Below, piece after piece: positions 38,946-48,453 of a stretch of DNA of 64,000 bases. The translations under genes and the position numbers were made by a program. The notes under the pieces were generated by a model that was given only the letters and a program-made list of their open reading frames with translations, was not told the origin of the DNA and did no database searches. Source of the stretch: Helicobacter sp. MIT 21-1697 (GTDB lineage: Bacteria; Campylobacterota; Campylobacteria; Campylobacterales; Helicobacteraceae); NCBI RefSeq assembly GCF_026241255.1, contig NZ_JAPHNC010000002.1, positions 1-64,000 of the forward strand, given 5' to 3'. How positions within the stretch are numbered: position 1 is the first letter of the stretch; the number at the start of each line of letters is the position of its first letter.

Positions 38946-39593
38946 ATGAAAGAGTTATTTGAAGGGGCAATCAAATTTCGCGAGGAAGACTTTAATGAGC
39001 ATAAGGAGCTCTATGAAAGCCTTAAAAAAGGGCAAGAGCCTCATACATTGCTTATTACCTGCACAGATTCGCGAGTCGTGCCAAATCTTATCACAAATTC
39101 CTTGCCCGGTGATTTGTTTGTCATACGCAATATGGGCAATATTGTCCCACCCTATCTTGGAAGCGATAAGAATATGCGTGGAGGATATTTGGCAACGACT
39201 TCAGGCATTGAATATGCGCTTAGTATTTTGGGTATTAAGAATGTCATTATTTGTGGGCATAGTGATTGTGGAGCGTGCTCTGCAATTTATGAACCACCAG
39301 AGGAGCTAGAAAAAGCTCCATATGTCAAAAAATGGATTGAGCTTTTAGAGCCGGTTAAGCAAAAAGTTGATGCACTCAAACCTAGCTCAAAAGCTAAGCG
39401 TAGGTGGCTTATGGAGCAGATTAATATTGAACATCAGCTTGAGAATCTAATGACTTATCCTTTTGTAGAAGAGCGTTTTGATAGAGGAGAGCTTAATGTT
39501 TATGGGTGGTATTATATTATTGAAACAGGCGAGATTCTTAATTATAATATGATACAACGCGAATTTAAGCCGATTAATAAAATTAAATCATAA
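38946..39593 (+). CDS. Beta-class carbonic anhydrase
   Basis: About 215 residues from ATG 38946. Zinc and catalytic residues are visible in TCTDSRVVPNLI (Cys, Asp, Arg) and CGHSDCGACSAI (His, Cys). It interconverts CO2 and bicarbonate in the cytoplasm. It is followed by kdsA, ribH and nusB, the neighbourhood of HP0004-HP0001 in H. pylori. Confidence 0.93.
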   Translation: MKELFEGAIKFREEDFNEHKELYESLKKGQEPHTLLITCTDSRVVPNLITNSLPGDLFVIRNMGNIVPPYLGSDKNMRGGYLATTSGIEYALSILGIKNVIICGHSDCGACSAIYEPPEELEKAPYVKKWIELLEPVKQKVDALKPSSKAKRRWLMEQINIEHQLENLMTYPFVEERFDRGELNVYGWYYIIETGEILNYNMIQREFKPINKIKS

Positions 39594-39602
39594 GGAGAAA
39601 AG

Positions 39603-40415
39603 ATGATTTTAATGAGCGGACCTTGTGTGATTGAAAGTTATGAGGCGCTAAGTGCAGTCGCACAAGCATTAAAGCCTTTGAGTGAAAAGGCAGATATTGA
39701 TTTTTATTTTAAAGCGAGTTTTGATAAGGCAAATCGTACGAGTTTGGAGAGTTATCGCGGACCAGGGCTAGAGAGAGGACTTGAATTATTATCTGAAATT
39801 AAAAAACAATTTGGCTATAAGATTATCACCGATATTCACGAAAGCCACCAAGCAAAGCATATTGCAAAAGTAGCGGATGTGATACAGATTCCTGCATTTT
39901 TGTGTCGCCAAACAGATTTAATCGTTGAGGTAGCAAAAACAGAGTGCATTGTAAATATCAAAAAAGGGCAATTTATGAATCCCGCAGATATGCAGCATAG
40001 TGTCTTAAAGGCGATTAAAACGCGTGGAGGCACACAAGCTACTTATGAGCAGTCGCAAAAATATGCTGTATGGCTTACAGAACGTGGAAGTACTTTTGGT
40101 TACGGGAATCTTGTCGTTGATATGCGCTCCCTTGTGATAATGCGCTCTTTTGCACCTGTGATTTTTGATGCCACGCATAGTGTGCAAATGCCCGGTGCAG
40201 CGGGAGGCAAAAGCGGAGGTGATAGCTCATTTGTGCCCTATCTTGCTCGTGCTGCTGCTGCCGTGGGAGTAGATGGATTCTTTATGGAAACACATTTAAA
40301 CCCAAAAGAAGCACTGAGTGATGGACCAAATATGGTGCAAACAAATGCGCTTATCCCGCTTATAGAGCAGTTGTGTGATATTGAGAATCTCACACAACAT
40401 CAAAATGGCAAATAG
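39603..40415 (+). CDS. kdsA: 3-deoxy-8-phosphooctulonate (KDO-8-P) synthase
   Basis: 270 residues. [11 protein letters not shown] at the start, [36 protein letters not shown] and [21 protein letters not shown] are the KdsA landmarks. It condenses PEP with arabinose 5-phosphate to the KDO precursor of the LPS core. AAGGAG precedes the ATG; 9 bases after the carbonic anhydrase stop. Confidence 0.95.
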   Translation: MILMSGPCVIESYEALSAVAQALKPLSEKADIDFYFKASFDKANRTSLESYRGPGLERGLELLSEIKKQFGYKIITDIHESHQAKHIAKVADVIQIPAFLCRQTDLIVEVAKTECIVNIKKGQFMNPADMQHSVLKAIKTRGGTQATYEQSQKYAVWLTERGSTFGYGNLVVDMRSLVIMRSFAPVIFDATHSVQMPGAAGGKSGGDSSFVPYLARAAAAVGVDGFFMETHLNPKEALSDGPNMVQTNALIPLIEQLCDIENLTQHQNGK

Positions 40416-40442
40416 ATTCTCAAATCAATCAAGGAGTGAATA

Positions 40443-40913
40443 ATGAACATTATTGAGGGTAAATTACAGCTTACAGGCGATGAGAGGATTGCGATTATTA
40501 GTTCTCGTTTTAATCATTTGATTACAGATAGATTAGTAGAGGGTGCGAAAGATTGTTTTGTGCGACACGGCGGACTTGAAGATTTGCTTGATTTGGTGCT
40601 TGTGCCCGGAGCGTATGAGATTCCCTTTGCGCTGCAAAAGATTCTCTCACAGGGCGAATATGATGGAATCTGCTGTCTTGGCGCAGTGATACGAGGCTCT
40701 ACGCCGCATTTTGATTATGTTTCTGCCGAAGCGACTAAAGGCATAGCGAATGTTACGCTTAAATATGGCGCACCTGTAACTTTTGGCGTTCTCACTACTG
40801 ATAGTATTGAGCAAGCTATTGAGCGCGCTGGGACAAAGGTTGGCAATAAGGGATTTGAAGCAATGGCTGGGCTTATTGAGCTTATTAATCTCTATCGTAA
40901 AATTGGAGCTTAA
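40443..40913 (+). CDS. ribH: 6,7-dimethyl-8-ribityllumazine synthase
   Basis: 156 residues. [25 protein letters not shown] and [18 protein letters not shown] are the lumazine-synthase signatures. It supplies riboflavin together with ribA in this window. Forms a run with kdsA and nusB. Confidence 0.95.
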   Translation: MNIIEGKLQLTGDERIAIISSRFNHLITDRLVEGAKDCFVRHGGLEDLLDLVLVPGAYEIPFALQKILSQGEYDGICCLGAVIRGSTPHFDYVSAEATKGIANVTLKYGAPVTFGVLTTDSIEQAIERAGTKVGNKGFEAMAGLIELINLYRKIGA

Positions 40914-40923
40914 AGAGTAATCT

Positions 40924-41391
40924 ATGGCGACACGTACACAGGCGAGAGAGGCAGTTATTGGTATGCTTTATGCCTATGATGTAGGGAATGAGAGTATTCT
41001 TGAAGTGGCGCGGAGTATGCTTGAGGAAAAAAAGATTAAAAATAAGCAGCAAGATTTTGCCTTTTGCCTTTTGGAGGGCGTGATAACACATCTTTCTGAC
41101 ATTGATTTGTGCATTGCTCCTTATTTAAAGGAATGGGAGTTTTCACGACTTGGTGGAATGGAACGCGCAATGTTAAGACTTGGAGCTTTTGAGATTCTCT
41201 ATACCGATACAGATACGCCCGTGGTGATTAATGAAGCAGTGGAGCTTGGGAAAATCTATGGTGGCGAAGACAATGCACCGCGCTTTATAAATGGTGTGCT
41301 TGATGCACTTAGTAAGGCACATACAAGAAAGTCAAAGCGTGAAATTACAACACAAGATATTCCAAATAATGTTTTAGGCAGGGAATCATAA
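40924..41391 (+). CDS. nusB: Transcription antitermination factor NusB
   Basis: 155 residues. ATRTQAREAVIGMLYAYD, GMERAMLRLGAFEIL, and the late VVINEAVELGKIYGGEDNAPRFINGVLD are the NusB signatures. It binds boxA with NusE in rRNA antitermination. The stop is immediately followed by the pyrF start. Confidence 0.95.
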   Translation: MATRTQAREAVIGMLYAYDVGNESILEVARSMLEEKKIKNKQQDFAFCLLEGVITHLSDIDLCIAPYLKEWEFSRLGGMERAMLRLGAFEILYTDTDTPVVINEAVELGKIYGGEDNAPRFINGVLDALSKAHTRKSKREITTQDIPNNVLGRES

Positions 41392-42096
41392 ATGAAATTA
41401 TGTATCGCCCTTGATAATCCACATTTGCAGGATAATCTTATGTTGCTTCAAGAGTTAGATTCTCTCTCTCAATCTCAAAAGCAGGACATATGGCTTAAAG
41501 TAGGATTGCGAAGCTTTATTCGCGATGGCATACAAGGTATAGAATCGCTTAAAAGGTATGGTGATTATAGAATCTTCCTTGATTTGAAGCTTTATGATAT
41601 TCCAAATACTATGCTTGATGCGATTATGGAGGCTCAAAAGCTAGGTATTGATATGCTTACCATTCATACAAGCTGTGGTTTTGAGGCGATGAGGGCGATT
41701 GCAAAACTGAAAGAAAATCAGCATAATATGCCCTTAATCGTGGGGGTGAGTGCGCTTACAAGTTTTGATAATGAGGGCTTTATGGAGATTTATAATGCTT
41801 CACTTTTTTCCCATACGCTCAAACTTGCTTCTTTAGCTTTTCAAGCAGGTATTGATGGGGTGGTGTGCTCAACGCAAGAGAGTTTGGCAATCAAAAAAGC
41901 AACTCACAGCACATTTTTAACCATTACGCCGGGCATTCGCCCTTTTGGTGAGAATGCCAATGACCAAAAGCGCGTGGCAAGATTGCAAGATGCACTAGAT
42001 TCACAAAGTGATTTTGTTGTTATTGGGCGTCCGATTTATAAAGATAGTAATCCTCTTGGCGTTGTAGAGAGAATCTTGGCTTGTAAAGATAAATAG
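41392..42096 (+). CDS. pyrF: Orotidine 5'-phosphate decarboxylase
   Basis: 234 residues. The catalytic DLKLYDIPNTMLDAI, the MLTIHTSCGFEAM strand, TPGIRPFG and VIGRPIYKD are present. Last step of UMP synthesis. It starts directly after nusB and precedes panC by 36 bases. Confidence 0.95.
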   Translation: MKLCIALDNPHLQDNLMLLQELDSLSQSQKQDIWLKVGLRSFIRDGIQGIESLKRYGDYRIFLDLKLYDIPNTMLDAIMEAQKLGIDMLTIHTSCGFEAMRAIAKLKENQHNMPLIVGVSALTSFDNEGFMEIYNASLFSHTLKLASLAFQAGIDGVVCSTQESLAIKKATHSTFLTITPGIRPFGENANDQKRVARLQDALDSQSDFVVIGRPIYKDSNPLGVVERILACKDK

Positions 42097-42132
42097 TGTT
42101 ATCAATGCAGATAAAAATATAATGGAGCAAAA

Positions 42133-42966
42133 GTGAAAATTATACAGAGCATTTGTGAGATGAAAGATTATCGCGCAGGAATCACAAATGATAAAAGGGT
42201 GGGTTTTGTAGCTACAATGGGTGCACTTCATCAAGGACATTTAAGTCTTATACAAGCCTCAATAGCGGCGAATGATTACACAATAGTTTCTATTTTTGTC
42301 AATCCTACGCAATTTGGAGCAAATGAGGATTTTGGTGCTTATCCACGCACATTGGAAGCAGATATAGCACTTTGTGAGAGGGCGGGAGTGAGCACAATTT
42401 TTGCCCCAAATGTAGATGATATGTATGATGATGATGAGGTAGGATTGTTTGCACCAAAGAAAATGGGATATATTTTGGAGGGCTTTGATAGACCGACACA
42501 TTTTGCAGGTGTGCTTCAAGTGGTACTTAAACTTTTTTGTTTGATTAAGCCTCATTGTGCGTATTTTGGACAAAAGGACGCACAACAAGTGCTTATTTTG
42601 CAAAAAATGGTGTGTGATTTGTTTTTGGATATTGAGATTGTGCCTTGTCCAATACAAAGAGATAGTGATGGTTTGGCTTTGAGTTCGCGTAATGTCTATT
42701 TAAGCGTGAGTGAGAGGCAAAAGGCTTTGTGTATCCCGCGCACGATTATGCTTATAAAAAAGAGCATTCTTCAAGGAGAGAGAGAAGTTGCCACACTTAG
42801 AGCAATGGCTTTACAATCTTTGCAGAGTGAGGATATTACGCTTTTTTATGCACAATTTTGCAATCATAAGCTTGAGCCCATCACACATATTGTGGAGAAT
42901 GAAAGCATATTTTTGATTGCTGCAAAGGTGGGGCAAACGCGTTTGCTTGATAATTTATGGATTTAA
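42133..42966 (+). CDS. panC: Pantothenate synthetase
   Basis: 277 residues. [14 protein letters not shown] (ATP HxGH motif), [28 protein letters not shown] and the SSRN segment are typical. It condenses pantoate and beta-alanine. The start context is weak (GTGAAAATT at 42133, after AATGGAGCAAAA). Confidence 0.94.
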   Translation: MKIIQSICEMKDYRAGITNDKRVGFVATMGALHQGHLSLIQASIAANDYTIVSIFVNPTQFGANEDFGAYPRTLEADIALCERAGVSTIFAPNVDDMYDDDEVGLFAPKKMGYILEGFDRPTHFAGVLQVVLKLFCLIKPHCAYFGQKDAQQVLILQKMVCDLFLDIEIVPCPIQRDSDGLALSSRNVYLSVSERQKALCIPRTIMLIKKSILQGEREVATLRAMALQSLQSEDITLFYAQFCNHKLEPITHIVENESIFLIAAKVGQTRLLDNLWI

Positions 42967-42975
42967 GGGGAGGAA

Positions 42976-44208
42976 ATGAAAGTTAAGAATCTGTTTTTGC
43001 TCGCACTCTTTTATAGCAATATATGGGCTTATGATAGCATTGATGAGGCACTAGAAAATGGTATTTCAAGTGGCGATATTACCTTTTATGGTAACTATAC
43101 TAATAGCAAAAATAATGGAAAATCTGATATTGAAGATGTCGGATATATGGTGGGTAGCGTAGGTTTGGCTTATCATTCTGCATTTTGGAAATATTTACGC
43201 GTGGCAGTGAGTTTTCGTGCATTAGGCGTTATGTATGAGCATAATGAGCATTCGCAGTGGAATAATGAGCCACTTTTAAATAATCCTAATCGTTATGGGC
43301 AGGGCGATGCTTCTAGGGATTTTTATACGAATCATCGCACAATGCTTGGGCAATCTTATGTGGAATATTTTGATGGCGATACAAGTGTGAAAGTAGGGCG
43401 TGTGTTTGTGGATTCTGAATGGGCAGATAGACTTATTGATGGGTTGTGGGTGCGTAATCGCTCCTTGCCAAATACGCTTATTGAAGCGTTATGGGCAAAA
43501 AATAATGGGTATGTGCAATATAATAAAATGACAGGATTCTATGATGTAAATCCTCATAGTGCATTAGGACTTACGCAAATGAGCTTAAAATATCATCTTG
43601 GCGATGTAGTGAGTTTTAAAGTTTATGGCATTGCCAATCCGGAAGTTTTTTATGCAACAGGTATAAAGGCTATGGCGCGTTATGAGAGCTCACAATCTTA
43701 TATTGGTTTGAGCGGACATTTTAGCACAAGTTTTGAGCAAAACTATGGCAGATTCAATGGTGAAAATGGTAATGGATACAATACTGATATTAAAGTGTAT
43801 GTGGGCGTAAAAGATATGGCTGAAGCAAGTGGTGGCTTTGTAGGGAGTGGGGCAAATGTCGGTTGGGGTTCGCTCAATACACTTGGCAATAGCATAAGTC
43901 CATTTTTTATGTGGGGTGGAAGAGCTTTACTTGAAGGGGTAGATGCAAGTTTATGGTATGGCAAAGTAATGTTTGCCATTGATAGAGTAAGCTTTGCAGT
44001 AGTGTATGGCAGCACAAAGTTTCGTGCTCCAAGAATTGATAACATAAGCAATCCCTATGATAGAGTAAATGAAGTGAATCTTTTGCTTGATTTTGGCTTC
44101 ACAGAGCACTTAAGCGCACTTTTAAATGTGCTTAACACGCACGGAGGAGCACAAAGATATTATCCACATACGACAAATGTTAATCTTGGTATGAAATTAG
44201 CATTTTAA
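42976..44208 (+). CDS. Helicobacter outer-membrane beta-barrel protein (HP_OMP_2-like)
   Basis: 410 residues. A signal peptide of about 18 residues (FLLALFYSNIWA) precedes a body of alternating amphipathic strands, and the protein ends in NVNLGMKLAF; a terminal Phe is normal for barrel insertion. Sequence style is close to the second Helicobacter outer-membrane family (Hof/OprD-like porins). Probably a porin or substrate-specific channel; ligand unknown. It follows panC by 9 bases, where H. pylori also has an outer-membrane gene nearby. Confidence 0.75.
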   Translation: MKVKNLFLLALFYSNIWAYDSIDEALENGISSGDITFYGNYTNSKNNGKSDIEDVGYMVGSVGLAYHSAFWKYLRVAVSFRALGVMYEHNEHSQWNNEPLLNNPNRYGQGDASRDFYTNHRTMLGQSYVEYFDGDTSVKVGRVFVDSEWADRLIDGLWVRNRSLPNTLIEALWAKNNGYVQYNKMTGFYDVNPHSALGLTQMSLKYHLGDVVSFKVYGIANPEVFYATGIKAMARYESSQSYIGLSGHFSTSFEQNYGRFNGENGNGYNTDIKVYVGVKDMAEASGGFVGSGANVGWGSLNTLGNSISPFFMWGGRALLEGVDASLWYGKVMFAIDRVSFAVVYGSTKFRAPRIDNISNPYDRVNEVNLLLDFGFTEHLSALLNVLNTHGGAQRYYPHTTNVNLGMKLAF

Positions 44209-44218
44209 AGCAATTAAG

Positions 44219-44237
44219 AATAAATATTAATTTTATT
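44219..44237 (+). promoter_or_regulatory. Possible Fur-box-like AT dyad upstream of feoB
   Basis: AATAAATATTAATTTTATT is a loose A/T dyad 55 bases upstream of feoB, followed by a TATGAT (44267-44272). Iron-dependent Fur repression of feoB is established in H. pylori. The match here is only suggestive because the whole gap is AT-rich. Confidence 0.3.
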
Positions 44238-44291
44238 GACTTCAGATACAAACTCAGCTAAAATGATATGATTTAAAGAGTAGGATAGAGA

Positions 44292-46556
44292 ATGAAACCA
44301 ATTACGATTGTGTGTGTAGGGCAACCAAATGTTGGGAAAAGTTCATTAATCAATAAAATTTGTGGTGTGCATTTAAAAGTAGGAAATTTCACAGGCGTAA
44401 CGATTGAAAAATCTGAAGCACAGCTTGCCTATAAGGGCTATAATCTGCGCATCATTGATTTGCCCGGCATTTATTCACTCAATGATTACTCACTTGAGGA
44501 ACGTTTAACAAAGCAGTTTTTAGAAAACGAAGAGTATGATGTGATTTTAAATGTGCTTGATTCTACAAATTTGGAACGTTGTTTATTCCTCACAACGCAG
44601 CTTTTGGAGCTTAATTCGCGTATGTGTTTAGCATTAAATATGAGTGATGAGGCAAAAAAAGAGGGTATTGACATTGATAATGCGCTTTTGGGAGAGATAT
44701 TAGGCGTAGAGTGCGTGAGTGTATCGGCTTTGCGTGGGGAGAATATGCAGCTTCTCCTTGATACACTTATCAATGTCGCCACTCTCGCTCCTAAAGCAAG
44801 TAAGCGTGTCTATACTGATTTCTTAGAAGAAGAAATTTCAAATATGCACACATTTTTAGCCCAAAAACATTATGCTGATGTGCAGATGTTATTGGCTCAA
44901 AAGCACAGAGGTTTGCAAAGTTTGCGTGATATAGCGATTAAGCTTCTTAAACAAGATAGTTTTGTGAGCGGAGCTTTGCACGATAAGGGTTGTTGGGTAG
45001 AATTAAGTGAATATACGCAAAAGTGTATCCAAAGACTTTATACTCAAAGTGGTGAAAATAATGTGCGTGATATTTTAAATAATGATGCGCTTAGCTTTGC
45101 AAAAGGCGCAAGTATGGAATCTAGTCGTATTTCTGCTCCGCTTGAGCGCTCTCTCACACAAAAAATTGATGCACTTTTGCTGAATACATATCTTGGGATT
45201 CCCATATTTTTGTTTTTGATGTGGCTTTTGTTTCAAGTTACTTTTTATGTCGGGGAGTTTCCTAAAGTATGGATTGAGGAGAGTGCAGCAGATATTGGTG
45301 CGTGGATAGAGGAGCACTTACCTTTCTCATTTCTTGCTTCTTTGCTCTCTGGTGGGATTATTGCAGGTGTTGGAGCAGTGTTGAGCTTTTTGCCTCATAT
45401 TTTGATACTTTTTTGTGGCATTGTGTTTTTAGAAAGCACAGGATATATGGCGCGAATTGCATTTTTGCTTGATGGATTTTTTCATAAATTTGGTTTGCAC
45501 GGCAAGAGTTTTATACCGCTTGTAACAGGCTTTGGTTGCTCTGTCCCTGCGTATATGAGCACACGAATGCTTAAAAATCATAATGATAGAATGCTCACAC
45601 TTTTTATTATTAATTTTATGAGTTGTGGCGCGCGTTTGCCTGTTTATACGCTTTTCATTGGCGCTTTTTTCGCACCGCAAATGGCTGGAAATGTGCTGTA
45701 TGGAATCTATATTTTTGGTGCACTTGTGGGGCTATGTATGGCAAAGATTCTAAAGCTTACTGCATTTAAGGGTGATGATGAACCTTTTGTAATGGAAATG
45801 CCTAAATATCGTCTGCCCACCCTGCGACTTATAACTTTTAGTGTGTGGCATAAGGCAGTGAGCTATGTCAAAAAAGCAGGGACTTTTATACTGCTTGCTT
45901 CAGTGGTGATTTGGGTTGGCACACAATTCCCCAAAAATGAGGCATTAAAGCAGCAAATGATAGAATCTACACATCTCATAAAGGCACAAATTGAAAAAAT
46001 CAATATGGAATGCTATGAGCAATCCAGTGCTGCTGTGGATTCTATAAAATTGAGCCAATCCCAAATACAAGATTTGCCCTGTGAGCAAAATAAGAAAAAA
46101 GCCCTTCTTGCCTTGCAAGCGCAATTAGATGATGTAGAGCATCATTATCAAGCTACACTTGTGGAACAAAGTTATCTAGGACGCATAGGGCAGTTTATAC
46201 AGCCTGTATTTGCGCCTATGGATTTTGATTGGAAACTTTCTGTTTCACTTCTTAATGGGCTTTTGGCAAAGGAGACAATTATATCAAGTATGGGTGTGTT
46301 GTATGCACTTGGCGATGATATAGATGAAAACAATACTACGCCATTGCGTGATGTACTCCAAGAGCATATCAGCTTACCTAGCGCGATTGCATTTATTTTG
46401 TTTATTATGTTTTATAATCCTTGTTTTGCAGCAAGCATTGTTTTTGGCAAGGAAGCGGGTGGAAAGCGATATATCGCCTATTTGTTTATTTTCACAAGCG
46501 TGGTGTCATATATATTTGCACTTCTTGGATATGCCCTAACGCGTGTATTTTTTTAA
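44292..46556 (+). CDS. feoB: Ferrous iron transporter FeoB
   Basis: 754 residues. The N-terminal G domain has GQPNVGKSSL (G1), DLPGIYSL (G3), NMSDEA (G4) and VSALRGE (G5). The membrane part contains the two Gate regions, including YMARIAFLLDGFFHKFGLHG and FGCSVPAYMSTR, and NPCFAASIVF. It imports Fe2+ across the inner membrane. Not paired with a visible feoA. Confidence 0.95.
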   Translation: MKPITIVCVGQPNVGKSSLINKICGVHLKVGNFTGVTIEKSEAQLAYKGYNLRIIDLPGIYSLNDYSLEERLTKQFLENEEYDVILNVLDSTNLERCLFLTTQLLELNSRMCLALNMSDEAKKEGIDIDNALLGEILGVECVSVSALRGENMQLLLDTLINVATLAPKASKRVYTDFLEEEISNMHTFLAQKHYADVQMLLAQKHRGLQSLRDIAIKLLKQDSFVSGALHDKGCWVELSEYTQKCIQRLYTQSGENNVRDILNNDALSFAKGASMESSRISAPLERSLTQKIDALLLNTYLGIPIFLFLMWLLFQVTFYVGEFPKVWIEESAADIGAWIEEHLPFSFLASLLSGGIIAGVGAVLSFLPHILILFCGIVFLESTGYMARIAFLLDGFFHKFGLHGKSFIPLVTGFGCSVPAYMSTRMLKNHNDRMLTLFIINFMSCGARLPVYTLFIGAFFAPQMAGNVLYGIYIFGALVGLCMAKILKLTAFKGDDEPFVMEMPKYRLPTLRLITFSVWHKAVSYVKKAGTFILLASVVIWVGTQFPKNEALKQQMIESTHLIKAQIEKINMECYEQSSAAVDSIKLSQSQIQDLPCEQNKKKALLALQAQLDDVEHHYQATLVEQSYLGRIGQFIQPVFAPMDFDWKLSVSLLNGLLAKETIISSMGVLYALGDDIDENNTTPLRDVLQEHISLPSAIAFILFIMFYNPCFAASIVFGKEAGGKRYIAYLFIFTSVVSYIFALLGYALTRVFF

Positions 46557-46621
46557 AGATTCCTAGATTTTAGATTCTAAAAAGTAGAGTAGAGATGAAA
46601 AGGCGGGGAGGAGCATAAGAG

Positions 46622-47302
46622 ATGATAAGTTTGCAGCAAAAAACTGCCATTATCCTTTTTGATTTGGACGGCACACTTATAGATTCCACACAGGCTATTT
46701 ATATGAGCTTTTGTGAGGCTTATAAAACAATGTGTGCAGAGCTTCCTGCATTTGAATGTGTCAAAAACTCTATCGGGCATACTTTGGAGGATATGTTTGT
46801 GCAAAATGGCGTGGCACGCTCTGAAGTGCAAGAATATGTCAAAGCTTATAGAATCCACTATCGCGTACTTATGGAGGAGGGCACACATTTGCTTCCTTTT
46901 GCCAAAGAGGCGATTATCAAAGCGTATGAGTTTGCAAATCTTGGCATTGTAACGACTAAGCGCGGGGATTTTTCGCAGATTCTCTTGCAAAAGCTTGGCG
47001 TGTGGGAGTATTTTGATGATATAATCGGCATAGAATCTGTGAGATTCCCCAAACCTCATACAGAGCCAATTTTAAAGGCATTAGAGCATTTGGGTGCAGC
47101 GCAAAAAGGCATTAATAATCACAAAATCTTTATGATAGGCGATACCTCGCTTGATTTGAGTGCTGCTAAAAATGCGCATATTAACGCTGTGGGAGTGCTA
47201 TGTGGCTTTGGCAAGAGGGACGATATGGAATCTTTCAATGTGCCTTTGTGCGAAAATACGCTTGCGGCTGTGCATTATATTGCCCAAAAGTGCGGCGTTT
47301 AG
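46622..47302 (+). CDS. HAD phosphatase, phosphoglycolate-phosphatase-like
   Basis: 226 residues. LFDLDGTLIDST (motif I), IVTTKRG (motif II), RFPKPHTEPILKAL (motif III) and FMIGDTSLDLSAAKNA (motif IV) are all present, with a helical cap between I and II. It fits the Gph/PGP group; the substrate is uncertain. No close functional link to feoB. Confidence 0.85.
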   Translation: MISLQQKTAIILFDLDGTLIDSTQAIYMSFCEAYKTMCAELPAFECVKNSIGHTLEDMFVQNGVARSEVQEYVKAYRIHYRVLMEEGTHLLPFAKEAIIKAYEFANLGIVTTKRGDFSQILLQKLGVWEYFDDIIGIESVRFPKPHTEPILKALEHLGAAQKGINNHKIFMIGDTSLDLSAAKNAHINAVGVLCGFGKRDDMESFNVPLCENTLAAVHYIAQKCGV

Positions 47303-47336
47303 TCTTTATTTAAACTTGATATAACATAATGAAGTG

Positions 47337-48050
47337 CTAAGGCATATCTGCTGCTTCCTCATCAAGGTGTATAAGAGCGTCTCTTGTGATGTTTTCAAAG
47401 CTATCATTATAAGTTTGCATTTGTGTCTCACTTAAATTTTGCTTCTTTTTTATATATTGTGCTAAATCATCAAAAATTGACATATATAATGTGCAACTTG
47501 CCTCAAATTCTAGCCCATCAAAGCGGTTACAGACATTTCTACCCCACAACGAATCGTTATTTATTTCAAACTCTAGTTCATCGCGCACTGCCACAGATTC
47601 TTCTTTGTCTATGCTCAAATAAGCGATTATTTTATAATGTAAAAGAGAATCTAATGAATGTGTATCGGTGCTTATTTGGTGATTGTGTATTTGTCTTACT
47701 ATATCAGCTTTATACACTTGGATTTGTGCATAGGTGCAGCTTTGCTCTTCTATAAATTCCTCATTTGTTTGAATTTTATAATTTTCATTAATGCTTTTAA
47801 TGTTCTCACACTGCTCTTGAGTGAGGGAATTAATGTTATCAAGTTTTTCTTCTTTGAGGAGATTTTTAAGCACTTCATCTAAGCTTAAAATTCGTTTTTC
47901 ATTCTCTAGTATTTTTGCAGATTTTGATAAAACTTCTTGTGCTCCTTGCACTTTAGAGCCCTCAAAGGGTGTTTTCTCGCCCTCTTTGTTGCCTTCACAA
48001 GCGAGAAAAAACATTCCTGTAAGTATCATTTGCAAAATTTTTATTGTCAT
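47337..48050 (-). CDS. Predicted lipoprotein of unknown function
   Basis: 237 residues. A short signal with lipobox FFLAC puts the lipidated Cys at residue 18. The mature part is acidic and helical with four more Cys residues (EQCENIK, EQSCTYA, RNVCNRF, EASCTLY) that could form disulfides in the periplasm. No family recognised. It stands alone on the minus strand between the HAD gene and the tRNA cluster. Confidence 0.6.
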   Translation of the reverse strand: MTIKILQMILTGMFFLACEGNKEGEKTPFEGSKVQGAQEVLSKSAKILENEKRILSLDEVLKNLLKEEKLDNINSLTQEQCENIKSINENYKIQTNEEFIEEQSCTYAQIQVYKADIVRQIHNHQISTDTHSLDSLLHYKIIAYLSIDKEESVAVRDELEFEINNDSLWGRNVCNRFDGLEFEASCTLYMSIFDDLAQYIKKKQNLSETQMQTYNDSFENITRDALIHLDEEAADMP

Positions 48051-48105
48051 AGCTCCCCTAATTATTTGACTGCAATTTTTGCTTGTATAACTAGAATTAT
48101 AAGTG

Positions 48106-48182
48106 TGGCACGCCCGAAGGGAGTCGAACCCCTAACCCCCAGATCCGAAGTCTGGTGCTCTATCCAATTGAGCTACGAACGC
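48106..48182 (-). tRNA. tRNA-Arg (anticodon UCG)
   Basis: 77 nt. Stem CCAGA/TCTGG encloses the loop CTTCGGA with anticodon TCG. D arm TAGCTC...GAGCA and T loop GGTTCGACT are normal, and CCA is encoded. The acceptor stem has several G-U pairs including G1-U72. Confidence 0.93.
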
Positions 48183-48197
48183 ATAAGTTTGAAAAAA

Positions 48198-48275
48198 TGG
48201 GGTGGGAGATGGGGCTCGAACCCACGACCCTCAGAGCCACAACCTGATGCTCTAACCAACTGAGCTACACCCACC
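48198..48275 (-). tRNA. tRNA-His (anticodon GUG)
   Basis: 78 nt counting the extra 5' G(-1), which pairs with discriminator C73. Anticodon loop TTGTGGC with GTG; T loop GGTTCGAGC; CCA encoded. Confidence 0.93.
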
Positions 48276-48293
48276 ATAAGGAAAACTTAAAAA

Positions 48294-48371
48294 TGGTCGG
48301 GGCGAAAGGATTCGAACCTTCGACCCCTTGGTCCCAAACCAAGTGCGCTAACCAGACTGCGCTACGCCCCG
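48294..48371 (-). tRNA. tRNA-Pro (anticodon UGG)
   Basis: 78 nt. Acceptor CGGGGCG pairs perfectly with CGCCCCG; anticodon loop TTTGGGA with TGG; T loop GGTTCGAAT; CCA encoded. First gene of a Pro-His-Arg tRNA transcript. Confidence 0.94.
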
Positions 48372-48453
48372 ACACAAAAGCCGCTATTATAGTATAACGC
48401 TACCTTTTTGTCAAGAATGACACAAGGATACAAATCACTACGATATAAGAAGA